Below, piece by piece: positions 34,886 to 46,888 of a stretch of DNA of 64,000 bases (within the stretch, counting starts at the first letter, position 1; each line of letters opens with the position of its first letter). The position numbers were made by a program, and so were the translations under genes. Source of the stretch: Procambarus clarkii (lineage: Eukaryota; Arthropoda; Malacostraca; Decapoda; Cambaridae); assembly GCF_040958095.1 (NCBI RefSeq), contig NC_091158.1, forward strand, positions 32,578,303 to 32,642,302, in the 5' to 3' direction. Below the pieces are notes generated by a model. It did no database searches. It saw only the letters and a program-made list of their open reading frames with translations, and was not told the DNA's origin.

Positions 34886-34929
34886 CTTGCGCGGTCCTTC
34901 CAACATCCTTCCTCTCGCCTCTTGTCATC

Positions 34930-37905
34930 GCTTTGACTTTTACCCCTCCTGTAGTTCCTCTTCTTCATCACCACCTCCCTCTTTTTCGTTTTCTCTTTAT
35001 TTAGATTTCACGTGGTGGATTCTTCGTGACCTCCATAACAGTGACCATTTCCCCATCCTTGTCACCTTTTTCTTTTTTCACCCTTCTCTCTCCTTCCCTA
35101 GGTGGCAGTTTGCCAAGGCTGACTGGAATCTATTCACTCTACATGCTACTCTTTCTGACCTCTCCTATCTGCCTCACCGTCGAGCCCTACTCCTTTTTCA
35201 CCACACCATATTAAACGCTGCCCTCCACTCTATTCCTTGCTCTACCTCCAGGGGCATGCGGAAGTGCGTTCCCAGGTGGAATGCTGGGTGTTTCGACTGT
35301 CCTCTGTAAGAGTGCAGCCTGGAAGAAAGACAGATGCAGACAGACGGCTGTTTTCTTTTGTTTTATAAGGTGACTGCGGTCCGTACGGTTAAACTTGAGA
35401 GTTGGAAATCTTTTGTCTCCACCATTACGTCTGATATTCCTCTGCCCCAGATCTGGAAGAAAACCCATAAGATTGTGGGTAAGTTTGTTCCAGATGTCTC
35501 ACCAGTCCTTCACTTCCATGATTCTATTGTGGCGGATCCTGTGTCAGTCGCTACCGAACTGTGTTCCCCTTTTTCGACAGGTGGCTCCGGTTCTAGTCTT
35601 CCTCCATCTTTCCTTATTCCTAAGCACCTTCATGAATCTTGTCCTATAGATTTTCGCATGCGTCTCCATCTTCTCTATAATGATCTCTCTCTCCGAACAC
35701 CAGTCTGCCCTGACTCTCTGCGGTTCTATGGCAGCGGGCTCAGAAAGCGAAACATCTCCTAATGAATGTCACCTCTCTCAATGCATGGTTTCAGTATATA
35801 CTGAATCTGTTTAACCTTATCTGGCAGTCATCATCTGTCCCTGAGAACTGGCTTCAGGTGGTGGTTTTTCCTATTCAGAAACCAGGGTCTCTAGGGATAG
35901 CTGCTAAGGACATCTGCCCCATTGCCTTCACGAGTTGCGTCTGCAAACTCTTTGAACTTATGTTCAATGTCATTATGATGTTGTTCTTAGAACACTATCG
36001 CCACCACTTGCCTTCTCAATTTGGCTTTTACAAGTGTCATGACTGATGTCTTGGTGAACATGGTCTATATATGTACTGCTTTTGCTGCAAAGACCTCTGT
36101 TGTTGCTGTCCTTTTTTTGACCTGGAAAAGGCATATGATACCACCTGGAGATACCATATTTTGTCCCAACTCCATTCGTGGTAATCTCTTCCTCTTCCTA
36201 CGAAGCTTCCGCTCTAATCGTTCCTTTAGTGATGGTTTGTACCATTCTGCCTCTTTACGGCAATATGAAGGTGTACCTCACAGTAGTGTTCTGAGCACTT
36301 ACTAATTTTCCTGGTTGCCCTCAGTGGTCTTCTTTACTCCCTTCCCTCTGGAATCTCATCAGCTCTCTATGTTGACAATCTTACCCATTGCTGTCAAGGT
36401 GATGACTTGCCTTTCCTTCAACGGCGACTTCAACTTGCGATTGATGCCGTGTCATCCTGGGCCACCAATCATGGCATCAAGTTCTCTACAACTAAAACTT
36501 TTGCGATGACTTTTACTCGGAAGTAGATCGCTCTTCGTCCCCCTTTGTCGCTTTATGGTAATCCCCTTTTGTGCAAAGGTTTTGCTAAACTTATGGAGTT
36601 AATCTTTGAAACTCGTTTGTTTTGGTCTCCCCATATCTCTAACCTCTGAGTTGGATGCTCTAAGGTCCTTAACTTACTTAAGGTAAGTTATACTTCCTTG
36701 GGAGCTGATACGAGCACGCTCCACCTTCGTGCTGTCTAAACTCGAGTATGGTTGTCTTGCTTACTCGTCTGCCTCTCCTACTCTTTGCTGTCTTGATGCT
36801 CTGCACCATAATGGGTTATGCCTCAGCTCTGGTGCCTTGCGTTTGACTCCTACCCTAAGCCGGTATGATGAAACAGGCATACTGTATCTACAGGATCGCC
36901 ATGATCGCTACTGTCTTTGCTACATTGCACAGTCCCTACAACACCCTCCTCACACTCGCATATGTCGTACTTTTCCTTGCACACTTTTCTTCACACTTCC
37001 GCTCCATTTCTGTCTTCAAAGATGGGGTCAAAGTCTGCAGATGGTGTAGCCTGCTCTGTTGTTTTTCCTGACCACACCTATGTGTCGCCTTCATCCAGAG
37101 ACTAGCATCTCCACAGCAGAACTTTGTGCTATTTTGTATGCTCTTTGTCAACAGCTTTCTTGTTATCAATTTTCCTTTGTTGTTGTAGTTGACTCTCACA
37201 GTGCCCTCATGGCTCTGGAGCCCTTTAATCCAGTTCATTCGGTTGCAGTCGAAATTCAACATTGGCTGTTTCTTATCTCCAATAGATTTAAGACAGTGGA
37301 ATTTTGCCGGTTTCCCAGCCATATTTGTGTGTCCTTAAATGAGCGTGCGGACTCTGTCACTAAGGAGGCTATCTGCACTTGCCCCATCTCCCTTAAAGGT
37401 GTTCCTTATTCTGACTTCTACCCAGTTATTCATTCCTCCATCCTTACCCATTGGCAGGATTGTTGGTCTTCTGTTACTCGTGACAAACTGCATACTCTTA
37501 AAGGTAGTGTGTCCCCATGGCCCTCCTCCCATCACCATAATTGGTGCTGAGAAATGGCTCTGATGAGATTACGTATTAGCCATAAATGTTTAATTCATAG
37601 GCACTTAATGGAGCGCCGCCCTGCTCTTTATTTTCCAAACTGCATTGTTCCTCTTACTGTCGTGCATATCCTTGTAGAATGTCCTGACTTCCAGGAGTCT
37701 TGTTTCCTGATTGTCCCTCGTGGTCACTTGTTCCTCGATAGAATCCTTGAGGAATCAGATACCTTTGATATTGTCTGCCTTATGCACTTTTGTTTTCGAA
37801 TTGGCATCCTTAGTGATATTTACCATTTTTTTTATATCCCACACAGTTGATGGTGCTTCGTAGCCTTCCGGGCTTGGTGCCCTCTTTTGATAATTACTTG
37901 CGTAC
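34930..37905 (+). pseudogene. LINE D copy 3: endonuclease end, RT, RNase H and Cys/His tail
   Basis: The copy enters at the end of the endonuclease (LHNSDHFPILVTFFFF at 35033) and runs to the 3' end of the family. RT pieces include NIVVAVLFLTWKRHMIPPGD (a shifted KAYDTTW) at 36090 and YEGVPHSSVLST at 36268. RNase H is at 37100-37370: AELCAILYAL, VVDSHSALMAL and FCRFPSHICVSLNERADSVT, matching the E, D and H-N-E-x-A-D motifs. The Cys/His C-terminus (MRLRISHKCLIHRHLMERRP, CPDFQES) follows at 37555-37720. RNase H after RT is what places LINE D near the I clade. The 3' UTR ends about 37905, next to the possible target duplication. Many frameshifts. Confidence 0.8.

Positions 37906-38937
<1,032 letters not shown>

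Positions 38938-39000
<63 letters not shown>
38938..39000. repeat. (TA)n tract
   Basis: Separates MITE copy 5 from the palindrome at 39001. Confidence 0.95.
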
Positions 39001-39006
<6 letters not shown>

Positions 39007-39345
39007 AAACTCACACCCCAGAAGTGACTCGAACCCATACTCCTAGATGCCACGCAACTGGTATGTACAAGACGCCTTAATCCACTTGACCATCACGACC
39101 GGACAAAATGAGGTGATAGCCGAGGCTATTTGAACCACCCCACCACCGGCACTCGGATAGTAATCTTGGGCATAGCAAGATTACTATCCGAGTGCCGGCG
39201 GTGGGGTGGTTCAAATAGCCTCGGCTATCACCTCATTTTGTCCGGTCGTGATGGTCAAGTGGATTAAGGCGTCTTGTACATACCAGTTGCGTGGCATCTG
39301 GGAGTATGGGTTCGAGTCACTTCTGGGGTGTGAGTTTTCAGTTGC
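39001..39345. repeat. Near-perfect 345-bp palindrome of two head-to-head tRNA-like SINE units
   Basis: Left arm 39001-39168 and right arm 39178-39345 are inverted copies with only a few mismatches, around a short GGGCATAG-containing centre. Each arm has a tRNA-like part: A-box region TGGTCAAGTGGATTAAGGC and B box GGTTCGAGTCA, with a long variable region like tRNA-Leu/Ser. The upstream part includes CTCGGCTATCACCTC. Promoters point outward from the centre. The tail of the right unit runs to about 39378 where TA begins. It is different from the SINE at 12571. Confidence 0.85.
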
Positions 39346-39375
39346 ATATTGTCCTGGGGACCATTCAGGCTTGTT

Positions 39376-39378
<3 letters not shown>

Positions 39379-39470
<92 letters not shown>
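39379..39470. repeat. (TA)n tract
   Basis: Lies between the tRNA-like palindrome and MITE copy 6. Confidence 0.95.
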
Positions 39471-39473
<3 letters not shown>

Positions 39474-39856
39474 GTACCTAGTAGCCAGAACGCACTTCTC
39501 AGCCTACTATGCAAGGCCCGATTTGCCTAATAAGCCAAGTTTTCATGAATTAATTGTTTTTCGACTACCTAACCTACCTAACCAAACCTAACCTAACGTT
39601 TTCGGCTACTTAACCTAACCTAACCTATGAAGATAGGTTAGGTTAGGTTAGGTAGGGTTGGTTAGGTTCGGTCATATATCTACGTTAATTTTAACTCCAA
39701 TAAAAAAAAATTGACCTCATACATAATGAAATGGGTAGTTTTATCATTTCATAAGAAAAAAATTAGAGAAAATATAATAAATCAGGAAAACTTGGCTTAT
39801 TAGGCAAATCGGGCCATGCATAGTAGGCTGAGAAGTGCGTTCTGGCTACTAGGTAC

Positions 39857-39859
<3 letters not shown>
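39471..39859 (-). mobile_element. TA-bounded MITE, copy 6
   Basis: Same family, more diverged inside (TAACGTTTTCGGCTACTTAA) and reversed relative to copy 5. Termini GTCGTACC and GGTACGAC are kept. Confidence 0.88.
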
Positions 39860-39944
<85 letters not shown>

Positions 39945-39945
39945 T
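39860..39945. repeat. (TA)n followed by (TAA)n
   Basis: About 53 bp of TA and then about 10 units of TAA/AAT, after which LINE codons resume. Confidence 0.92.
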
Positions 39946-40575
39946 ACTGTAATATGAAACTCTGAACTGCAATGCTAAACCTGTTCTTAAGTACATGGTA
40001 GGGGGCTGTAGCAGAATCTTTGAAATCCACACTAGAAACAAATATTTATTTGATATTCCAAGAGTGCAACTTAGCCAAAGTGGAAATATTCCACAAATCA
40101 AGAGTCCCAAAATGTAAAATGTTCTTCCCAATAACATCAAAGACTGTCCCTCTCTCAACCAGTTTAAGAGAGAAACTAAGTACTACCTAATAAATGCCAT
40201 GTAACCTACCTTACCTACTGATTGTCAACCTATGTCTTGCTATTATTAAACAATAATGAATAATGACTGAACTTGTAATACTGCTATATGCCAAGTAAAC
40301 AATAAAAGTTACCATGTTTATTTAGTTAAAATTACCATCGGCTGTTCTGTTGCAGTTTTGCTGTTCCGTTCAACATGTAATTATTGTCATTTTTTATATT
40401 TTTTCTACTTTTGTTCAACTTTTGCTTTTCATCTTAATTATTTTTAACAATTAGTTTTAAGTGTTTATCCACAGCATGTCTGAAACACTGTGCATATTAG
40501 TGGCTTTAGGCATAGTATATTCTTGCTTTATCTAGAAATCCAACATTGTACTTGTAACCCATTTTCTATGTATGT
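39946..40575 (+). pseudogene. LINE A-like C-terminus and 3' end, last part of the copy begun at 18925
   Basis: Reads LNCNAKPVLKYMVGGCSR, HTRNKYLFDIPRVQLSQSGN and NNIKDCPSLNQFKRETKYYL INAM then stop, matching the LINE A C-terminus (DCTSLNQFKIKTKHYLINSL). The 3' UTR includes the family end block in diverged form (CTGAAACACTGTGCATATTA, then TAGTGGCTTTAGGC) near 40485. An in-frame stop replaces Trp in QIKSPKM-stop-NVLP. Confidence 0.82.
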
Positions 40576-40599
40576 TTCTCAAAAAACATTATCATCTTT

Positions 40600-41012
40600 A
40601 GCATTATCATTATGTTAAACAGGGATAGCTTAGGGAATAGTATAGTGAAAGGACAGAAGAGTGGGGAATATAATATGTGATTTTTGAGAATATACCAACA
40701 GTTTGAGACTTTGCCTGTGTACTGTATGTGAGTGTTCAAATTTAGTCTCTTGTTTATGTATAGGCCAAGAAACTTTTTCATAATTTTTAATGGTAATGTT
40801 GACATTATCTATTTCAAGGTGAATTTCTTTTGATAATTTACTTCCAAATACAATGTAATAGGTCTTCTCTATATTTAGTTTGTTGGTTGACATCCAACCA
40901 CATCCAGTTTGTTTCAATTTGTTGTTTACAATATTACTTATTGTGTGATGCATTGGAGTTTGAATAGATGAAGGCAGTATCGCCAGCAAATAGTATTGGT
41001 TTAAGGATGTTA
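40600..41012 (-). pseudogene. Outer LINE B-like RT, downstream part
   Basis: Minus-strand residues ILKPILFAGDTAFIYS (FADDT damaged to FAGDT), WMSTNKLNIEKTYYIVFGSK, NYEKVSWPIHKQETKFE and LKLLVYSQKSHIIFPTLLS follow the RT end of LINE B. The upstream part of the same copy is at 43424-43670. The inner LINE B (41013-43423) lies between, with GATGTTA duplicated at 41006-41012 and 43424-43430. Confidence 0.82.
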
Positions 41013-41472
41013 TTTATTTATTTATTTGTTTATTTATTTATTTATTTATTTATTTACTGTATATACAAGAAGGTACATTGGGAATGTGAGGATACATAAT
41101 ATGGTAATTACAATCTTGTAAAGCCACTAGTATGCGCAGCGTTTCGGGCAGGTCCTTAATCTAAGAAAATTTTAAGTAGGTAAATACTTGCAAAATTTAT
41201 ATAAAAAAATGATAACAGTTACATGGCAAGAAAAAAAAAGATGAGAGAAAATTCTAGGTACAGTATATTTAAGCACATAGGTAGCTAAGATTGATTGCAA
41301 TGACAGCTTGAATGGTAGTTGACAAAAATTGGTAGGCACAATACAGCATATGGCTAGCACATAAAAGAAGACAGCAATGAACACAATGATAAGGTTGCTT
41401 GGGTTAAATACATAAAAATTAGGAGATTGGGTAACACTAGGTACAGAGCAAATTTAAGCTCGGTGTAGGAAA

Positions 41473-43423
41473 CTAAGATGAAATTAGGTACTTTTTGGTT
41501 TTGCTTTTAAATAAGGCAAAAGTTTGACAGCTTTTCAATTCACTAGGGAGTGAGTTCCATAGACTAGGTCCCTTAATTTGCATAGAGTGTTTACACAGAT
41601 TAAGTTTGACCCTGGGGATATCAAAGAGATATTTATTTCTGGTGTGGTGATAATGGGTCCTATTACATCTTTCCAGGGAGAGTTTCAGAGCATGGTTTGC
41701 ATTTAAGAACAGGGTTTTGTAAATGTAGTTGACACAAGAGAATGTGTGGAGGGAGTTAATATTTAGCAAGTTTAGGGATTTAAACAAGGGAGCTGAGTGT
41801 TGTCTGAAAGCAGAGTTAGTTATTATTCTGATATCAGATTTTTGCTGGGTGATGATGGACTTAAGGTGATTTGCAGTGGTAGACCCCCATGCACAGATGC
41901 CATAATTAAGATAGGGGTAGATTAGTGCATAATATAGTGAGAGGAGAGCAGAGTTAGGAACATAATATCTGATTTTGGAGAGTATACCAACTGTCTTAGA
42001 GACTTTCTTAGTTATGTGTTGAATGTGGGTGCTAAAGTTGTCTCTTGTCTAGGAATAGGCCAAGAAACTTGCCATCATTTTTATTACTGATGTTAATGTT
42101 GTCTATCTGTAGCTGAATTGCATTTGATGATTTGCTTCCAAATAGGATGTAGTAAGTCTTTTCGATGTTTAATGTTAGTTTGTTAGTTGACATCCATAAG
42201 TGGACTTTTTTTAATTCATTATTCACAACATTATTTAGTGTATGTGGGTTGAGGTCTGAATAGATAAGGGTAGTATCGTCAGCAAATAATATAGGTTTAA
42301 GAATATTAGAGACATTAGTCATATCGTTTATATATATCCTGGCCGGGGAGGATTTACTGGGCGCAATTCCTTAACTGTAGCCTCTGTTTAACGCAACAGT
42401 AAAATGTGTACTTGGATGAAAAAACGATTCTTCGCGGCAGGGGATCGTATTCCAGGGACCATAGGATTAAGGACTTGCCCGAAACGCTATGCGTACTAGT
42501 GGCTAAACAAGATTGTAACAACTCTTGTATATATCTCAAAAAAAAAAAATCTCAAAATATAAGAAATACAAGAGGTCCTAAGATACTGCCCTGTGGCACT
42601 CCAACGGTAATTGGTAGAGTGGAAGAAGTTGTATCATTGATGGTTACATATTGGTGTCTGTCACTAGGATAGGATCGGATGTAGTCAAGGGCAAGGCTCG
42701 GATTCCATAATGCTGGAGTTTAAGTAAGAGGTAGTTGTGATTAACAGTATCAAAGGCTTTTCTTAGATCAATGAAGAGTCCAATCGGAAACTCATTTTTG
42801 TCAAGGGCTGAGTAGATTACGTCAAGGAGACTAATAATTGCATCGTTGGTGCTCTTTTGGGACCGGAAGGCAAACTGGCAGGGGCTGAGTAGGTCGAATT
42901 TTACGAGGTAGGAATAGAGCTGTTTGTAAATAATTTTTTCAAATATTTTTGATAGAATGGGTAGATTTGATATTGGTCTATAATTGTTTATGTCCGCCGG
43001 ATTGCCTCCTTTATGGACTGGCGTTACTCTTGCTTTTTTGAGGATATCAGGGAAGGTGTGACACTCTATAGATTTGTTGAACAGTAGTGCTATGGGTGGG
43101 GCAAGAGCATGAGAGGCTCTCTTGTACACAATGGACGGAATTTCACTGGTGTTCCCTGCCTTCGTTTTTAGAGAGTGTATGATGAACACAACATCTGCCG
43201 GGCTGATTGGTGAAAGGAGAAGAGAGTTTGGATAGCTGCCTGAGAGATATGTGTTAATATGTGTCTGAGTCTGTGGGATTTTACTGGCAAGGTTAGCACC
43301 AACCGATGAAAAGAAACTATTAAATTCATTTGCCATTTCTAAATCAGTTGACGGTATATCCCCATCCTTGTAGAGTTTTATTTGGTTATATGAGTGCTGT
43401 TTAGTTCCAGAGAGATATTTGTT
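41473..43423 (-). pseudogene. LINE B ORF2 (linker, RT, C-terminus), broken
   Basis: On the minus strand: FNSFFSSVGANLASKIPQTQ, SLKTKAGNTSEIPSIVYKRA, VTPVHKGGNPADINNYRPIS, GLFIDLRKAFDTVNHNYLLL (first catalytic aspartate), then a frameshift near 42690. After the SINE (42335-42551), MTNVSNILKPILFADDTTLI carries the intact FADDT pair, and MSTNKLTLNIEKTYYILFGS follows. Another frameshift is near 42035. The C-terminal part reads LFKSLNLLNINSLHTFSC and HTRNKYLFDIPRVKLNLCKH to the stop at 41473. Apart from the SINE and two or three shifts the protein is well kept, closely matching the split copy at 1-421 and 8932-9315. Confidence 0.88.
42335..42551 (+). mobile_element. tRNA-derived SINE, third copy, 5'-truncated
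   Basis: Starts inside the B-box region (TATCCTGGCCGGGGAGGATT), so it lacks the A box, and ends CCCGAAACGCTATGCGTACT, TAGTGGCT and an A run. It sits in the LINE B RT between IYIND codons, next to TATATA. Confidence 0.87.
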
Positions 43424-43670
43424 GATGTTAGAGATATTTGGTAAATTATTGATGTATATAAGCAATAGGAGAGGTTCTAAGATGCTGCCCTGTGGCACTC
43501 CTACGGTTACAGTAGAGATGTGGGGGAGGGTTATGTCATTAATGGCTACATATTGGTGCCTATCATTAAGATATGATAGAATATAGTTATCAGGAAGGCC
43601 TCAGATTCTGTAATGATTAAGTTTAAGTAAAAGGTAGGTATGGCTCACAGTACCAAAGCCTGACTGTCAA
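43424..43670 (-). pseudogene. Outer LINE B-like RT, upstream part
   Basis: Minus-strand residues around MPQGSILEPLLLLIYINNLP NISN give the GVPQGS motif region. These continue directly at 41012 (ILKPILFAGD) once the inner LINE B is removed. Further upstream the sequence is frame-broken to about 43670. Bases 43671-43804 hold nothing recognised. Confidence 0.78.
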
Positions 43671-43802
43671 TTATATTAACCTGAGTCTGGCAGTTATATT
43701 ATCCTGATACTGACAATTATAAAACTCATATATATGAAAATAGCATAAATATGTTAATTACATTATCTTGAATCGGGCAGTTTTATATTTATATGGCTCT
43801 AG

Positions 43803-44405
<603 letters not shown>

Positions 44406-44422
44406 GTATCTATCGATGATTT

Positions 44423-44680
44423 ACATAAGAACATAAGAACATAAGAACAAAGGCAACTGCAGAAGGCCTATTGGCCCATACGAGGCAGCTCCTATTTATA
44501 ACCACCCAATCCCACTCATATACATGTCCAACCCATGCTTGAAACAATCGAGGGACCCCACCTCCACAATGTTACGTGGCAATTGGTTCCACAAATCAAC
44601 AACCCTGTTACTGAACCAGTATTTACCCAAGTCTTTCCTAAATCTAAACTTATCCAATTTATACCCATTGTTTCGTGTTC
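44423..44680 (-). repeat. 3' end of a CR1-like LINE with octamer tail
   Basis: On the minus strand the end is three copies of TTCTTATG, an octamer tail as known for CR1. Before it, the reading GKYWFSNRVVDLWNQLPRNI and VEVGSLDCFKHGLDMYM is the typical C-terminus of CR1-type ORF2 (R-V-x-x-W-N-x-L-P). It directly abuts the GIY-YIG frame. It is a fragment fused into or inserted in the Penelope copy. Confidence 0.75.
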
Positions 44681-45112
44681 TGTGTTGTTTACTAGGATTT
44701 CTCTGGCGATGGTTTGGTTGTGGGAAGAGATTATATGTTCCTTAATGGAGCTCTGTTGCTTATGCATTGTTAAACGCCTAGAAAGAGTTGTTGTTGTCTT
44801 GCCTATATACTGGGTTTTTTGGAGCTTACAGTCCCCAAGAGGGCATTTGAAGGCATAGACGACGTTGGTCTCTTTTAAAGCGTTCTGTTTTGTGTCTGGA
44901 GAGTTTCTCATGAGTAGGTTGGCCGTTTTTCTGGTTTTATAGTAAATCGTCAGTTGTATCCTCTGATTTTTGTCTGTAGGGATAACGTTTCTATTAACAA
45001 TATCTTTCAGGACCCTTTCCTCCGTTTTATGAGCTATGGAAAAGAAGTTCCTGTAAAATAGTCTAATAGGGGGGTATAGGTGTTGTGTTGGTTGTCTCTT
45101 CAGAGGTTGCAT
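44660..45112 (-). pseudogene. Penelope GIY-YIG endonuclease region
   Basis: The minus strand encodes PPIRLFYRNFFSIAHKTEER, LTIYYKTRKTANLLMRNS, then VVYAFKCPLGDCKLQKTQYI GKTTTTLSRRL, the GIY-YIG core with its cysteines and arginine, and HIISSHNQTIAREIL. The frame is offset from the RT frame at 45185-46888; the intervening residues (EELCRVRQVLVNNGFSNGFV) lie in another frame, so at least two small indels separate them. The normal nuclease C-terminus with its glutamate appears to be replaced: after NNT the frame runs into the CR1-like tail. The nuclease is therefore probably truncated. Confidence 0.85.
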
Positions 45113-45184
45113 GGCGTTTCACTTTCCTTCTTATGATGTCTTCGACGAAACCATTGGAGAAGCCGTTGTTGACTAGGACCTGCC

Positions 45185-46888
45185 TTACCCTACAGAGTTC
45201 TTCGTCGACTTGCTTCCATTCTGAGCTGTGGCTGAGAGCACGGTCAACATATGCGTTAAAACACTCCTCTTGTACCTATCTGGGCAGTTGCTTTTGGCAT
45301 TTAGGCACATTCCTATGTTCGTTTCCTTAGTGTAGACTGCAGTGTGGAAACCTCTGCTCTTTTCCATGAATGTTACATCTAGAAAGGGCAGCTTCCCATC
45401 CTTTTCCATCCCGTAAGTGAAACGCAGCACGGAACTCCGCTCAAATGTCTCCTTCAGCTCCTGCAGATGTCTGACATCAGGTACCTGTGTAAAAATGTCG
45501 TCAACATACCTGCAGTATATGGCCGGTTTCAAGTTCATGTCGACTAAGACTTTTTCCTCGATGGTACCCATGTAGAAGTTTGCAAACAGGACACCTAGGG
45601 AAGAACCCATGGCGACCCCATCTACTTGCTTATACATGTGCCCATCCGGGCTCAAGAAGGGTGCCTCTTTAGTACAAGCTTGGAGTAGTTTCCTTAGGAT
45701 ATTTTCTGGTATGTCAAGAGGAGTACAGGCTGGATCACGATACACTCTGTCGGCTATCATCCCGATTGTCTCGTCCACTGGTACGTTGGTGAACAGCGAT
45801 TCTACGTCCAACGAGGCTCTTATTCCTGTGGCTCGTGTGCCCCGCAGTAAGTCAACAAATTCCTTTGGCGACTTCAGGCTGAAGGCGCAAGGGACATAAG
45901 GAGTCAGCAGGCCGTTGAGTCGCTTCGCTAGTCTGTACGTGGGTGTGGGTATCTGGCTAATGATTGGCCGAAGTGGGTTTCCAGGCTTGTGTGTCTTGAC
46001 ATTTCCATACACATATCCAGGTTTATATTCCCCAATAATTTTTGGCAGGTGGAGTCCTGATTTCTTGGCGTTCACAGTTTCGATTAGTTTGTTGACCTTT
46101 GCTTTCAATTCGGCTGTAGTGTCCTTCGTTACCCTTTGGAATTTAGTTTGGCCAGAGAGTATGAGGTTCATTTTCGCCAGATATTCGTCTTTTTTAAGAA
46201 TGACGTATATTGGCGACTTATCACCTCTCCTGACAACTATCTCCTTGTTCTCATGAAGGCTTTTGGCTGCCGCTTTGAGCTCGGGGGACAGTATGGTGCT
46301 TCTGTAATTGCCTCGATTCTTTCCTCCTTCTGCAATAAGTTCTGCTTGTAAGGTATCTTTGGTAGTGACCTTCTTTTGTGTCTCGAGGTCGAATATGTCG
46401 TCCAACAGAATTTCCAACTCCACTTTCCGGGCTATCTCACTCGGTCTGGACATAACGTGACAGTTTATGCCCAGATTTAGGAGAGTGACTTGGTCCTCAG
46501 TGAGGTTAATTCCTGCAAGGTTCAGGAAGCCATCTCTTGGTCGTGGAATTGCCATAGGTCCTCCATATAACGTTGTTAGTTTCTTGATAATCCTTGTTTC
46601 AGTGCTGAGGTGATGTCGGTCTGTGAGGATGTCGAGGTGTTGTTCAATGCGGGTACGGATACTTTCGTCGATGTTGCTATTTCTCCACTCGTTCGTAGCA
46701 TGAAGTAGTTGCGTTTTGTTGTCTTTGATTTCATTCTCTGCCTTGTATATCTGATCACGAATCAGATCCTGGCGATATTTTATCGTGAAGGCTTGATTCC
46801 TTGCAAGCGATAGCAGGCGGCTTGACGTTTGCGAGGCACTACACATCAAGAAGTCAACACCAGCAATCAACAGCCAATTAATGCACAA
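45185..46888 (-). CDS. Penelope-like reverse transcriptase
   Basis: This minus-strand frame of 567 residues has no stop inside. The first about 20 residues (MCINWLLIAGVDFLMCSASQ) lie in the pseudo-LTR and may not be the true start. Residues 60-240 form the Penelope N-terminal region (YGGPMAIPRPRDGFLNLAGI). The RT palm holds KIIGEYKPGYVYGNVKTHKP, RPIISQIPTPTYRLAKRLN, SLDVESLFTNVPVDETI (first aspartate), VDGVAMGSSLGVLFANFYMG, the catalytic YCRYVDDIF, and KLPFLDVTF. This order is diagnostic for Penelope-like elements, whose RT is related to telomerase. After GSKSTKNSVG the frame ends through an indel, while the linker and nuclease continue in other frames. Confidence 0.93.
   Translation of the reverse strand: MCINWLLIAGVDFLMCSASQTSSRLLSLARNQAFTIKYRQDLIRDQIYKAENEIKDNKTQLLHATNEWRNSNIDESIRTRIEQHLDILTDRHHLSTETRIIKKLTTLYGGPMAIPRPRDGFLNLAGINLTEDQVTLLNLGINCHVMSRPSEIARKVELEILLDDIFDLETQKKVTTKDTLQAELIAEGGKNRGNYRSTILSPELKAAAKSLHENKEIVVRRGDKSPIYVILKKDEYLAKMNLILSGQTKFQRVTKDTTAELKAKVNKLIETVNAKKSGLHLPKIIGEYKPGYVYGNVKTHKPGNPLRPIISQIPTPTYRLAKRLNGLLTPYVPCAFSLKSPKEFVDLLRGTRATGIRASLDVESLFTNVPVDETIGMIADRVYRDPACTPLDIPENILRKLLQACTKEAPFLSPDGHMYKQVDGVAMGSSLGVLFANFYMGTIEEKVLVDMNLKPAIYCRYVDDIFTQVPDVRHLQELKETFERSSVLRFTYGMEKDGKLPFLDVTFMEKSRGFHTAVYTKETNIGMCLNAKSNCPDRYKRSVLTHMLTVLSATAQNGSKSTKNSVG

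Larger units (their letters stand above)
30041..34925 (+). mobile_element. LINE D copy 2, I-clade-like, nearly complete to the RT thumb
   Basis: Runs from the 5' leader (GTCGTGGTGAGGGGCTCAC) through ORF1 and ORF2 to the thumb, and stops near 34925 where copy 3 begins. Gag with CCHC knuckles, AP-like endonuclease and an RT of the DLKKAYDTTWR type fit the I clade (Nimb-like). Many frame breaks show it is dead. C-rich, T-rich pyrimidine bias on the plus strand is notable. Confidence 0.8.
41013..43423 (-). mobile_element. LINE B, 5'-truncated copy inserted into another LINE B
   Basis: The minus strand runs from KYLSGTKQHSYNQIKLYKDG at 43423 to a (AAAT)n tail at 41013-41056, with a 7-bp target duplication GATGTTA. 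It carries the linker, the RT (with the SINE at 42335-42551 inside), the thumb, the C-terminus (41473-41860) and the 3' UTR with CCCGAAACGCTGCGCATACT. Only the endonuclease and ORF1 are missing through truncation. Confidence 0.9.
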
